From NCBI RefSeq assembly GCF_037892605.1, contig NZ_JBBKTU010000001.1:1798001-1862000 (forward strand): a stretch of 64,000 nt of DNA, given 5' to 3'. The position numbers and the translations under genes were made by a program. The stretch is from Lacibacter sp. H407 (GTDB lineage Bacteria > Bacteroidota > Bacteroidia > Chitinophagales > Chitinophagaceae). The notes beneath the pieces are model-generated. The model was not told where the DNA came from, made no database searches, and worked only from the letters and a program-made list of their open reading frames with translations. Shown one piece after another: positions 9,523 through 18,333 of the stretch; position 1 is the first letter of the stretch, and every line of letters begins with the position of its first letter.

Positions 9523-10245
9523 TTATTTATTATTTGATGGCGTTAATTCTTTGCTGATTTCGGTTTGCATGCTGTAAGCTGCTTTGTAGTAATAGTAAAT
9601 GGCAGCCGTCATTGCCAGATGACTTACATCGTTGTAATTAAACCACTCGTTAATGCCCAGTTGAAATGCATGACAGAGCATTGCTGCGATTCCCCATCCT
9701 GTGGCAATAAATAGGTTTACCAAACCGGGATCTTTTGTTTTGAGATACATGTAAAACATAAAGCAGAATACAACTACAAACAAACCGTAGATGGCATGCA
9801 GAATCACGTACACAAAGTTTAATGTATAGAGCGAAAGAAACATAAATGCAAGGATCTCTATATAATTCAGCGTTGAAAAAAAACGGCCGACTGAAAAGGG
9901 CAGTACAGTGCGTCCATGACGGATAGCAGCCCGTTCAAAAAAGGCTACTGCAGCCATACTCAAATACCATCCCGGTACTTTTCCATACATGCCGGTGGCA
10001 TACAGAAACGCATGTCCAACTACGCCGCCAACAATTGTAGCAATTCCCATCAACAGAAAAAACAAACTGATATACCTGTGTACCGGCGAAAATTGAGTGA
10101 GCTGTTTTTTTCGTAAACCATAGTATGCATAAAAACAAACGGCCGCAATAATAAGATTTGTAAGAACCGTAAACGGTTCAAGTATGGTGATGCCAAACCA
10201 TTCAACACCCGGCATACGGGAAATATCAGCAGCTGGCTGAAGCAT
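9523..10245 (-). CDS. Polytopic membrane protein of unknown function, His-rich helices
   Basis: A 240-aa integral membrane protein with about seven hydrophobic helices and short loops. Histidines lie within or at the ends of helices (VVGHAFLY, MLCHAFQLG, NDVSHLAMTAA), along with an acidic residue in the N-D-V-S-H segment. This arrangement resembles the CREST hydrolase superfamily (ceramidase/PAQR type), in which S, D and three H bind zinc, but the match is by eye only. No operon partner; it is convergent with the 36-aa frame and divergent from the lipoprotein gene at 10.4 kb. Confidence 0.7.
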   Translation of the reverse strand: MLQPAADISRMPGVEWFGITILEPFTVLTNLIIAAVCFYAYYGLRKKQLTQFSPVHRYISLFFLLMGIATIVGGVVGHAFLYATGMYGKVPGWYLSMAAVAFFERAAIRHGRTVLPFSVGRFFSTLNYIEILAFMFLSLYTLNFVYVILHAIYGLFVVVFCFMFYMYLKTKDPGLVNLFIATGWGIAAMLCHAFQLGINEWFNYNDVSHLAMTAAIYYYYKAAYSMQTEISKELTPSNNK

Positions 10246-10408
10246 GAGCGATCTTGGTTTTACAGTGAGAGATCATCGCGGCTTCTTCAATTTACGAAAT
10301 AACCTTCGTTGTTGCAAGAGGGTGAGAATGAAAGCTGATGAAAAAAAGTAAAAAATATTAGGAAAATTGAAAAGGAGTTTTTAAGTTTAGTATCTAAACC
10401 TAACAATT

Positions 10409-10448
10409 ATGAAAAAACATCTCCAAGCAGCTTTTGCTGTTTTTTTTT
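10409..10448 (+). other. Out-of-frame lipoprotein signal start and T9 homopolymer
   Basis: ATG at 10409 begins MKKHLQAAFAVFF and then meets a run of nine T (10440-10448). Read as written, the frame stops shortly afterwards. With eight T it joins exactly the downstream frame FTFTLISSC, giving a textbook lipoprotein signal peptide with lipobox LISSC. The tract is therefore a natural slippage point, a sequencing indel, or a disabling mutation. Confidence 0.75.
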
Positions 10449-11561
10449 ACTTTCACTTTGATATCTTCTTGTCAAAAAAACTCACGACATCATGACCTCT
10501 TGACTCAGGAATCTGGTTCCAAATTGACAATATCTATTGCTAGAGAGTGGTTTAATAATATTTACCAACAAGGCAATTCTTCAATTGGTTTAAAAAATCA
10601 AAAAAAAGAATTTAGCCATATTGAAGTAGTATGGGACAAATCACATGCCTTTGAAGATGATGAATTTTGGGTAGTCGAATCACCTTTATTGGAATCCACA
10701 GTACATTATTTGAAATTCAGGAATGATGATTTTCACGAAAGCGAACCAAGGTTATTGATTTTAAAGGATAAAAAAAAGGGAAATATTTTTTGTATAAAAA
10801 TGAATATTCAATCTAATACCACAAGTGAGTATAACCAAGGTTTTTATAAAAATGTTCCGAAAGATTTTTCTGGATCAGTATTTTTCTCAAGTTTAAAGAA
10901 TCAAATTATTTGTGGCTGGGAGTATAAAAATGGTGGCACAACTAGACAAATAAAACCAATTGGAAAAAAGGTTAACAGTAGAATTGACGATCCCAATAAT
11001 GACTGTATAACATATATAGTTGATACTTATGAGCGTACATGTTTTGATAATTATTGCAGTGAATGGACTTTAGTGAACTCTCAAGAAGTTAATACTTGCC
11101 CAAATTCAGGTGGAAGTGGCGGTGCATTCGAAGATGTCGACGAAATTATTTTAAATAACTTTAAGGAGAATTTCGAAATGATAGCTACCGCAAAAGATAT
11201 CGTTTCAACAACTATTTCTGTAAATGATACGCTTAGAGTAAAACGATACAAGTGGATTGCGGCAGAAGCAGCCACTATAGTAGCTCAAAGTTCAGAAATA
11301 GGTCATCATAGGAGATCAGGTCCGAATGTTAGCAACTGGACTTGGAAATCTTTAGCACATGAAAGGGTTCAGGTTCTCGGAATTATTATAGGGGGGTCTG
11401 TTAGTATTACAAATGATATTGGATACCCCACTATTGGCACTTATAATTCAGCCATGTCTCTAGCATTTACAACAAATTACTCGTGTATAATTCCCAATAA
11501 ATCCCCCATCTCTTGGTCAATGGAGTATAATACAACGGCATATATTAATATTAATGATTAA
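10434..11561 (+). CDS. Hypothetical lipoprotein, 5' end frameshifted
   Basis: A long open frame of unknown function; the only start in frame is TTG at 10434, inside what should be the hydrophobic core of the signal peptide. The real start is probably ATG 10409, one base out of frame across a T9 tract. After the lipobox cysteine the product is hydrophilic, with four cysteines in a C-I-T-Y...TCFDNYCSEW...NTC stretch (about residues 185-225) that could form disulfides, then a GGSGG linker and an unrecognised C-terminal domain of about 150 residues. Base composition is markedly more AT-rich than in gpsA or hemW, suggesting accessory DNA. The following gene starts 12 bases downstream. Confidence 0.6.
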   Translation: MLFFFTFTLISSCQKNSRHHDLLTQESGSKLTISIAREWFNNIYQQGNSSIGLKNQKKEFSHIEVVWDKSHAFEDDEFWVVESPLLESTVHYLKFRNDDFHESEPRLLILKDKKKGNIFCIKMNIQSNTTSEYNQGFYKNVPKDFSGSVFFSSLKNQIICGWEYKNGGTTRQIKPIGKKVNSRIDDPNNDCITYIVDTYERTCFDNYCSEWTLVNSQEVNTCPNSGGSGGAFEDVDEIILNNFKENFEMIATAKDIVSTTISVNDTLRVKRYKWIAAEAATIVAQSSEIGHHRRSGPNVSNWTWKSLAHERVQVLGIIIGGSVSITNDIGYPTIGTYNSAMSLAFTTNYSCIIPNKSPISWSMEYNTTAYININD

Positions 11562-11573
11562 TGTGAATTCAAT

Positions 11574-12362
11574 ATGAAAGTTCTGTTTTTGATTTTACTA
11601 GTGCTTGGTTATCTGATTAGTGGCTCTTGCTATAATGCAAAAAAAATGAAAATTGAAAACAGAACTTTCATATTAAGAACACAGTTTACGGTTGTAGGGA
11701 TAAAAAATGATACTGTGTTTGTAAACAAAATAGAGGATAGTGTTTTTATTAAGGAGTATCATGGATTTCGAGTGATATTGACTTCAGTATTAGAAAGCAC
11801 ATCCAGATTGGATTTTGATAGGGCTGGAAATTTTTTAGGACAAAGTGCTATGGGTGGTCAAACAAGAAAATATATTCTTAATGTCATTAAGAAAAGTGAC
11901 AGTCTTGGTAATCGATATTATGATATGAAGTTATCTAATATTAGATCTTTTTCTAGTGACTCGTTCTACAGGGTAAAACTATTCAAAGGAGTAGATTTTT
12001 TTGATCCTGAGTTATACAAGGAGGTGAAATCAGAAACTTTCTCTGATGAAAGTATAGTAAATACATATTTACCTACAAATAGTACAAGTAAGGAAAAAAT
12101 TGATACTTTGCGATTTCATTTTACAAAGCGTACGTATAACGATTTTATTTCGTTTTCTACTTTTTTAGAAGATAAACAAAAAATGAAAATAAATAGAGTT
12201 GAGTATTCATTCAAAGAGGATGAAGTTACTTATAGTCCCCGTATAATACCTATGCGACAGATGATATGGGAATTGGTTGAAACGGAAAAAATACCTAATG
12301 AAGAGGCTATAAATAGATTTCTGAGTGACAGTTTGAAGCTGAAAACTTATGCTAAGATGTGA
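11574..12362 (+). CDS. Hypothetical lipoprotein
   Basis: A 262-aa protein of unknown function. The N-terminus MKVLFLILLVLGYLISGSC is a lipoprotein signal with the cysteine at residue 19. The mature part is hydrophilic and rich in beta-forming residues, with no recognised domain. It starts 12 bases after the frameshifted lipoprotein gene and shares its AT-rich composition, so the two are probably co-transcribed and may work together at the cell envelope. Its 3' end overlaps the convergent hemW stop region by 11 bases. Confidence 0.7.
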   Translation: MKVLFLILLVLGYLISGSCYNAKKMKIENRTFILRTQFTVVGIKNDTVFVNKIEDSVFIKEYHGFRVILTSVLESTSRLDFDRAGNFLGQSAMGGQTRKYILNVIKKSDSLGNRYYDMKLSNIRSFSSDSFYRVKLFKGVDFFDPELYKEVKSETFSDESIVNTYLPTNSTSKEKIDTLRFHFTKRTYNDFISFSTFLEDKQKMKINRVEYSFKEDEVTYSPRIIPMRQMIWELVETEKIPNEEAINRFLSDSLKLKTYAKM

Positions 12363-13488
12363 AAAAGCAACTTGCCGAAATATTGTCAGCAAACAATTTG
12401 CCAGTTTTAGTAAGTATTAGGTGATTGCTTCTCAATACAAGTAAGCCTTTACTGATATGGTCTGCTGCATTACGACTTAATTCAGTTATTTTCTCTTGTC
12501 CAAATTTCTTTGTAATATGGTTCAGATCACAACCTTCCATCAACCGTAAGCTCGTCATGATGTATTCATTCAACTGTTGCGTTTCAGTCAGTTCTTCTTT
12601 TTCAAACGGGATGATCGCTTGTTCCAACGATTGAATGTATTGCTGATTATTGGCAACATTCCATTGCCGGCTGTTGCCGTTGAACGAATGTGCCGATGGT
12701 CCAAGACCAAGATAATGTGTACCGTGCCAATAACTGCTGTTGTGTTTGCTTCGGTGGCCGGGTTTTGCAAAATTGGATATTTCGTAATGTTCAAAACCTG
12801 CTTGTTGCAGATGATCCATCAGCAATAAAAACTGGCGACTTTGTTGTTCGGGGTCAACATCCTGTTTTTGATGCTGACGTATCTGTTTATCTAACGGTGT
12901 TTTTTCTTCAACCGTTAATGCATAGCAGGAAAGATGATTGATGTTTTGTTGCAACACCCAGTTTAAATTATATAACCACTTCTCATCAGTTAGTCCGGGA
13001 GTACCATAGATCAGATCAACCGTAAAACTATCGAATCCTGCGGCTCTTGCTTTGCTGATCACTTGTTTTGCTTCATCAGAGGTATGTGCACGGTTCATCC
13101 AGCGAAGATCTTCCTCAAACAACGATTGGATACCAATACTGAGACGATTGATGCCGAGTTGTTTCCAACCTTTCAGCTTATCATCATTTACATCATCGGG
13201 GTTTGCTTCTAATGTAATTTCAGCAGATGGATCAATGCTAAAATGCTGATGAAGTTGCTGCATGATCATTTTCAATTCATCAATTTGCAGAATGCTGGGT
13301 GTACCTCCTCCGAAATAAATTGTTTCGACAGTTTGACCCTGGAGATAGCCGGCTTTCGATTGAAGTTCGATCTCTTTCAATAAAGCCTCAACAAAATCGT
13401 TCTTATAGTGCAGACTTGTACTGAAATGAAAATTACAGTAATTGCATGCCTGTCTGCAAAACGGAATATGAATATAAATACCAGCCAT
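12352..13488 (-). CDS. hemW: HemW, radical SAM heme chaperone
   Basis: A radical SAM protein of the HemW/HemN-like family. Known HemW members bind heme and deliver it to apoproteins and are often misnamed coproporphyrinogen III oxidase. The [4Fe-4S] ligands are C11, C15 and C18 in CRQACNYCNF, followed by YFGGGTPS and the RLSIGIQS segment. The CNYCNF form with aromatic Y and F is HemW-like, and the N-terminal extra cysteine of true HemN is absent. Length (378 aa) is typical. It is the last conserved gene before the AT-rich island. Confidence 0.9.
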   Translation of the reverse strand: MAGIYIHIPFCRQACNYCNFHFSTSLHYKNDFVEALLKEIELQSKAGYLQGQTVETIYFGGGTPSILQIDELKMIMQQLHQHFSIDPSAEITLEANPDDVNDDKLKGWKQLGINRLSIGIQSLFEEDLRWMNRAHTSDEAKQVISKARAAGFDSFTVDLIYGTPGLTDEKWLYNLNWVLQQNINHLSCYALTVEEKTPLDKQIRQHQKQDVDPEQQSRQFLLLMDHLQQAGFEHYEISNFAKPGHRSKHNSSYWHGTHYLGLGPSAHSFNGNSRQWNVANNQQYIQSLEQAIIPFEKEELTETQQLNEYIMTSLRLMEGCDLNHITKKFGQEKITELSRNAADHISKGLLVLRSNHLILTKTGKLFADNISASCFFTS

Positions 13489-14302
13489 TGCTTTGATTAG
13501 TTATAAACTGGTATATAATGCCCTGATTCTTTTTAAATACGCCGAGTAACAAAGTATCATGATAACAGTTCGATAAAAAAATTAAATCCGTTAAGTTTGG
13601 ATCTTACTTAGATATATACCCAAAAGTACTATCAAAGGTATGCGCAATTATGAGTTTTTAAATATTCAGGTTGATAAGGATTGCCCGAAGAAAGTGAAGC
13701 GGATTGCAGAGGCAGATAAGGAACTACGAAAGCCGATTCAATCAATCATGAATAACAGAGTATCAGCTGATTTTTTTACAGCATGGATACAAAGCTTCGG
13801 AAAGTATAAATTACAATTTGCTGAACTAACTGGATGAATGCCTGCAATATGCAAAATGTAATCCTTCGAGTGGAAACCCGCAGATACGACAAGCTTTTAA
13901 TCGTATGCCTTTAAAAAACAATCCAAAGTTTTTGCTTCTATAGTTAACGGTACTTAATTCTCCTGGAGACTCGTGACCTTTTTATACCCGCACTATGAAC
14001 TGTTTATCCCTTCAGTTTAGTTCAAATTAATTCAATTTACATGTGTGAAAAGTGAAACCCTGATAGGATTCAATCTATAGGGTAGCCAAGATATTACTAC
14101 ACCTAATATCTATCAATTGCTTATAACTAAGGGAAAAAATCAAAATCATGCCCACGGCATTTAGCAAAATATAGAATTTGGAAATGTACGAATTCAATTT
14201 CCGCTGTTATATCAGTGACAAAGCAGATTTTCTTTTTATAAATAGAAGATACAATGTTATGTTTTTTCTGAGTTCAACTTTTTTATTACCTAATATATTA
14301 TT
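13489..14302. other. 814-base AT-rich stretch with no confident gene
   Basis: The stretch between hemW and the beta-helix gene is AT-rich and broken by stops on both strands. One short frame at 13640-13837 is listed separately. I see no transposase, tRNA, attachment-site repeat or terminator-quality hairpin. It marks the left side of the putative acquired island. Confidence 0.5.
13640..13837 (+). CDS. Doubtful 65-aa protein
   Basis: An ATG-started frame preceded closely by AAAGG, coding for a basic and acidic, soluble 65-aa peptide (MRNYEFLNIQ...). No family is recognised, and nothing around it suggests a function. It may be a real small gene, a truncated remnant of an accessory gene, or chance. 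It is listed because it is the only frame of note in an 814-base gap. Confidence 0.27.
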   Translation: MRNYEFLNIQVDKDCPKKVKRIAEADKELRKPIQSIMNNRVSADFFTAWIQSFGKYKLQFAELTG

Positions 14303-17300
14303 ATGAAGAAAAAATTACTTTTTGTATTATTTGCGATTGCCTGTCTGTATAGCTCAGCACAACAGGTTTATCGGGAAGATTTTGAGTCTGCAAACATCGG
14401 GGATAATGGTAGTCTGTTAGGCTGGAACAGTTTCTTTGACAGGGGAGCTAGTAGAGTGGTTCAAGGCAGTGTCGGCAATACTTCAAAGGTTCTTTTGGCT
14501 TCAAACTCCGTTGGCGGCGATCATTTTTTAAGATCTCCGTTATTTGAAATACAAGGTGGAAAAAGTTATACAATCAAGTTTGATATTTCTTTGTCGAATG
14601 CCGTTTATCTTATTCGTATACGTACGGAAGACAATCTTGGAAACAATACCCTTATGCCTATTTCAGGGGTTAGCTTAAGTACTACCAATGGCACGGTAAA
14701 CAATGCAAATGCGTCAAGAATAGAAAACCTGACACCTAATGTGTTTGGTACCACAACAGTTACATTTATAGCTCCTCCGGGGCAAACCAAGGCACAATTA
14801 CAGATTTATCAGTTTGGGATAAACAGTTTTATGTTGGACAATGTATTTGTGGATAGCAAAACATTGGGTTATTGGCAATCTGAAGCTGAACTTGGTGTAC
14901 TTGCTGGTAATGCCTCTGCAACTTCGGGATGTACCAACGCATCCGGTGGTTCATTTGTGAACTTAGAAAAAGAAAGTGGAAATACCTTAACTTTTAATGA
15001 TGTTTCGGTGAGTGAGGCAGGTACCTACAGCCTTAACACGAAGTATTTTTATAACGGGGGCGATAGCTATTTATCCTTTTTTGTAAATGGGGTTTTTGTA
15101 AAGCAGGTTTTGGTAAAACAAGCACCTTGGTGCTTTCAGGCGCCTGCAACGTCCACCAGGGTTGAATTGCCACTCAAAAAGGGAATCAATTCGATTAAGG
15201 TTGCCCCATCTCAAGGAAAACCTTCACCATTTTTAGACCGATTTGAGCTAAGTGAAAAACCTGTGAACGATTGGTTTTCTGAAGCTGAAGCAGGTTCTCT
15301 GTCCGGTGCTGGTTCGCAAATCATAACAGGCTGTACAAATGCCTCGAACAGTTCTTTTGTCAACTTGTACGGATCAACAAATAATCGTTTGTCGTTTAAT
15401 AATGTTACTGTACCGGAGGCTGGCTATTACAAATTAAACTTTGCTTATTTCGGGATTACTGAAGGGCAAAGCTTGAATGTTTTGGTGAATGGAAGCTCAA
15501 AAACAATTTCTTCAATTAAAACCGGAAGTCTGTGTAGGGATGGTGGAGCTTTGTTTGAAAGTGTTTTAATTGAATTTAATGCAGGTGTCAACACTTTGGA
15601 ATTTAAACCTATTGGTGGCAACGTAACCACGCCTTCTATCGACTGGTTGGAGTTAATTAAATTTACTCCTGCTACCATTAATCTTGCTTTGACAAAGCAA
15701 CGTTTGATGCCCGGTGAAACCATTGTTATTATGGCGAAAAGTGATATCCCTGTGAATGGAGACAATTCTTTTCAATTTAGTATAACGGGAATCGATCCGT
15801 CAGACTATTCGGTTAGCAATACTGAAATAATTATTGGGTTAGGAAAATCTGTAGGTGCTGTTTCTTTTACGCCAAATAAAGGAATTGGTGAGAAATCAAT
15901 ACAAATAACATTAACGGGAACTACTTCAAAAGATGTGGTGCTGGGTAACAGGCTAAGTAATAATGCTGAAATTACCACTATTCCTAAAACTTTTTATGTT
16001 AGCTCTTCTGAAGGTGACGATAGTAATGATGGTAAATCGGAAGCAACTCCGTTAAAAACACTTGCAAGGGTTACCGAATTGGGTCAAATTACCGGTGACG
16101 ATATTCTTTTTAAAACCGGCGATGTTTTTAACGGCCAATTGGTTATTTCTGCCAGCGGAGTTGAAAACGATCCGATTGTGGTAAGCAGTTACGGTGAAGG
16201 AGATAAACCGTTATTGAATGGAAGTAATGCTCCCGATGGTAAAGGTTCGTATCTGGAAGTTATTCGTGTTGAAAATCGGGATAATATTCAAATTAAAAAT
16301 TTAGCCATCACAAATCCAAGAAGTAGTTCCCGTGAAGGCGTCCCTGATTCGGAAAGCTTCGGCATTTACCTGTTAAACTCAGGAACTGAAAAATTGGAGA
16401 ATTTTGTATTTAAAAATCTTACCATTACCAATGTTTTTTCTGTTTCGAATATTAATGATGTTCCTTTTGATGCAATAAGGGTAACAGGTATTTTTGCTGA
16501 AACGGACAATAGTCACCCGGGCTCTGTAAAGTATATTGAAGATGTTTTGGTCGAAGATTGTTATTTCTCCAGAATTGGGAAGTTAGGTTTTTGGTCGAGA
16601 CGGATATTTTCACCCAATGAAATCCTTGACAGGGAATCCATAAAAAATCGTGATGTTATTTTCAGAAACAATACTGTTTTTGAAAATGGGGGGTCTGGTA
16701 TTGTACTGTCAAGCACAGCGAATGCGCTTGTGGAATCTAATATTTTTGAGTTCACAGGTTCAGGGGTTGTTCCAAATAAAATGACTGCCCGTGGCAGCGG
16801 TGCTTGGTTTTTTCAGAGTACCGATGTCGTTGCTCAATATAATATTTCCAGACATGCCCGTGGAAGTAATGACTCTTATGGAATGCATATTGATTATGGT
16901 AATAAAAATATTTTATTTCAGTATAACTACTCTGAAGATTCTGAAGGTGGCTTTGTGGAAATATTGGGTGACAATATTAACAGTATCTGGAGATATAACA
17001 TTAGTGTGAATGACGGGTTGAGGCAACGAAAAGGAAATACGTTATGGATATCAGATTTTGCTGGTACCAGAAGTATTAGGTCTTCCAAAAATTATATTTA
17101 TAATAATTCAGTTTACGTGGGGAACGGTTTAACGCCCGATATTTCCATAGAATCCAATGATGCTTACATATATAACAATATATTCCAGTCGGTTAATGGC
17201 TCAAAAATAGGAGAGGAATATATTTTGGATACTAAAGAAGGAACCTTAGATATTTCAAATAACATTTTTGATGGGGATATAAATACTGTTTTTAAGGGTC

Positions 17301-18139
17301 TTGATACAAAAGCGGTAATAGCTGATCCAAAATATGTGGAGCCAGGAAAATTGGAGGCTGCTGGCTACAGGCTTTTCAAAAATAGTCCGGCCCTTAAGAA
17401 TAGGGAAGAAAAACCGCACCCCTCTTTTCCGGCAGCCGGCACCGGTATCTTTGCCCATATTTCTGAGGAACCAACTACAGATTTCTTTGGGAATTCCCTT
17501 TTTGATGAATATGGAGCGCCGCTCACGCCAATTGGTGCGTATGCTGGAAAAGGTTTAAAAGTTGATAAGTTGATTGTAGTGGCAGATTGTGGTGCCCCTT
17601 CTGAAAATACTGTCAAGTGGGCTGTTAAGAACCCAAATGATTTTTCGGTATTAGTTAATTGGAAGGTATTGGAATCTGGTGAAACAGGATCAATACTTGC
17701 CCTTCCCGGAGATAGTTTCATCGAAACACAAAAAGTAATGGGTATGGATATTCAAACTCTTGAAATATCGTGGAACGATGAAAAAGGGAAATTAGGTATC
17801 ACAAAAAATGACACGAAAGAGTGCACTAAAATTTCTAATAAAACAACTTCTTTTTCAGAAGAAGATATTCCGGATTATTTGGAAGTGATTTATCCCAATC
17901 CTGTCAGTAAAAATGGAATCTTGAATTTATTAATTTCTTCCAAAGTTAATAGACAAGCTATTATTCAGATTTATGGACTTGATGGAAGAATCATCAAAAA
18001 TGAAAATAGACAAGTAAATGCAGGGAAAACCCTTGTTCAAATTAATTTGAATGAGTATGATTTAAGAGAGAATACAATTGTTGCTCTTAAAGTAACGATC
18101 GGCGAAAAAAAGTTTACCAGGAAAATTATAATTCAATAA
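14303..18139 (+). CDS. Secreted right-handed beta-helix protein with type IX sorting domain
   Basis: A 1278-aa multidomain exported protein, probably a polysaccharide lyase or hydrolase. Order: signal peptide (residues 1-19, ending SSAQQ); a jelly-roll region (about 20-190, VYREDFES...FMLDNVFVDS); two related CBM6/35-like modules (about 191-325 and 326-450, each opening SEAE and containing GCTNAS and SFVNL); a short beta-sandwich linker (about 455-560); a right-handed parallel beta-helix beginning FYVSSSEGDDSNDGKSEATPL (about 565-1010); and a C-terminal type IX sorting domain (about 1190-1278, with YPNPVSKNG and a final KFTRKIIIQ). The sorting domain ties it to the GldKLMN machinery encoded at 26.7-31.6 kb. 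No catalytic triad can be assigned by eye. AT-rich coding and flanking gaps suggest horizontal origin. Confidence 0.88.
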   Translation: MKKKLLFVLFAIACLYSSAQQVYREDFESANIGDNGSLLGWNSFFDRGASRVVQGSVGNTSKVLLASNSVGGDHFLRSPLFEIQGGKSYTIKFDISLSNAVYLIRIRTEDNLGNNTLMPISGVSLSTTNGTVNNANASRIENLTPNVFGTTTVTFIAPPGQTKAQLQIYQFGINSFMLDNVFVDSKTLGYWQSEAELGVLAGNASATSGCTNASGGSFVNLEKESGNTLTFNDVSVSEAGTYSLNTKYFYNGGDSYLSFFVNGVFVKQVLVKQAPWCFQAPATSTRVELPLKKGINSIKVAPSQGKPSPFLDRFELSEKPVNDWFSEAEAGSLSGAGSQIITGCTNASNSSFVNLYGSTNNRLSFNNVTVPEAGYYKLNFAYFGITEGQSLNVLVNGSSKTISSIKTGSLCRDGGALFESVLIEFNAGVNTLEFKPIGGNVTTPSIDWLELIKFTPATINLALTKQRLMPGETIVIMAKSDIPVNGDNSFQFSITGIDPSDYSVSNTEIIIGLGKSVGAVSFTPNKGIGEKSIQITLTGTTSKDVVLGNRLSNNAEITTIPKTFYVSSSEGDDSNDGKSEATPLKTLARVTELGQITGDDILFKTGDVFNGQLVISASGVENDPIVVSSYGEGDKPLLNGSNAPDGKGSYLEVIRVENRDNIQIKNLAITNPRSSSREGVPDSESFGIYLLNSGTEKLENFVFKNLTITNVFSVSNINDVPFDAIRVTGIFAETDNSHPGSVKYIEDVLVEDCYFSRIGKLGFWSRRIFSPNEILDRESIKNRDVIFRNNTVFENGGSGIVLSSTANALVESNIFEFTGSGVVPNKMTARGSGAWFFQSTDVVAQYNISRHARGSNDSYGMHIDYGNKNILFQYNYSEDSEGGFVEILGDNINSIWRYNISVNDGLRQRKGNTLWISDFAGTRSIRSSKNYIYNNSVYVGNGLTPDISIESNDAYIYNNIFQSVNGSKIGEEYILDTKEGTLDISNNIFDGDINTVFKGLDTKAVIADPKYVEPGKLEAAGYRLFKNSPALKNREEKPHPSFPAAGTGIFAHISEEPTTDFFGNSLFDEYGAPLTPIGAYAGKGLKVDKLIVVADCGAPSENTVKWAVKNPNDFSVLVNWKVLESGETGSILALPGDSFIETQKVMGMDIQTLEISWNDEKGKLGITKNDTKECTKISNKTTSFSEEDIPDYLEVIYPNPVSKNGILNLLISSKVNRQAIIQIYGLDGRIIKNENRQVNAGKTLVQINLNEYDLRENTIVALKVTIGEKKFTRKIIIQ

Positions 18140-18326
18140 AAGGTTCTGGCTAAACTCAACATGTTTATGGCAAATTATTGATGCGTCTATTAATGCAGGA
18201 AGGTATATAGATCGGTTTGTTTTTGGCACCAATCCTTACTGGATTCTCTTTATTGCATTGAATGAATCGTCTCCGGAAAGTATAAAAGGTCAAAAATTAA
18301 TTATTCAATCAAAAGGATACTTATAA
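18128..18326 (+). pseudogene. Remnant of an unidentified gene (about 60 codons, no start)
   Basis: Just after the beta-helix gene, a frame is open from a stop near 18128 to TAA at 18324-18326 with no in-frame ATG or plausible alternative start. The C-terminal part reads like real protein (RYIDRFVFGTNPYWILFIAL, then IKGQKLIIQS), suggesting the tail of a deleted gene. I do not recognise the family. It supports past rearrangement inside this island. Confidence 0.33.
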
Positions 18327-18333
18327 AAATAAA

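Noticed and set aside
12352-13488. Coproporphyrinogen III dehydrogenase (HemN)
   Set aside because: The CxxxCxxC is placed at residue 11 and lacks the N-terminal extension and extra cysteine of HemN; HemW fits better.
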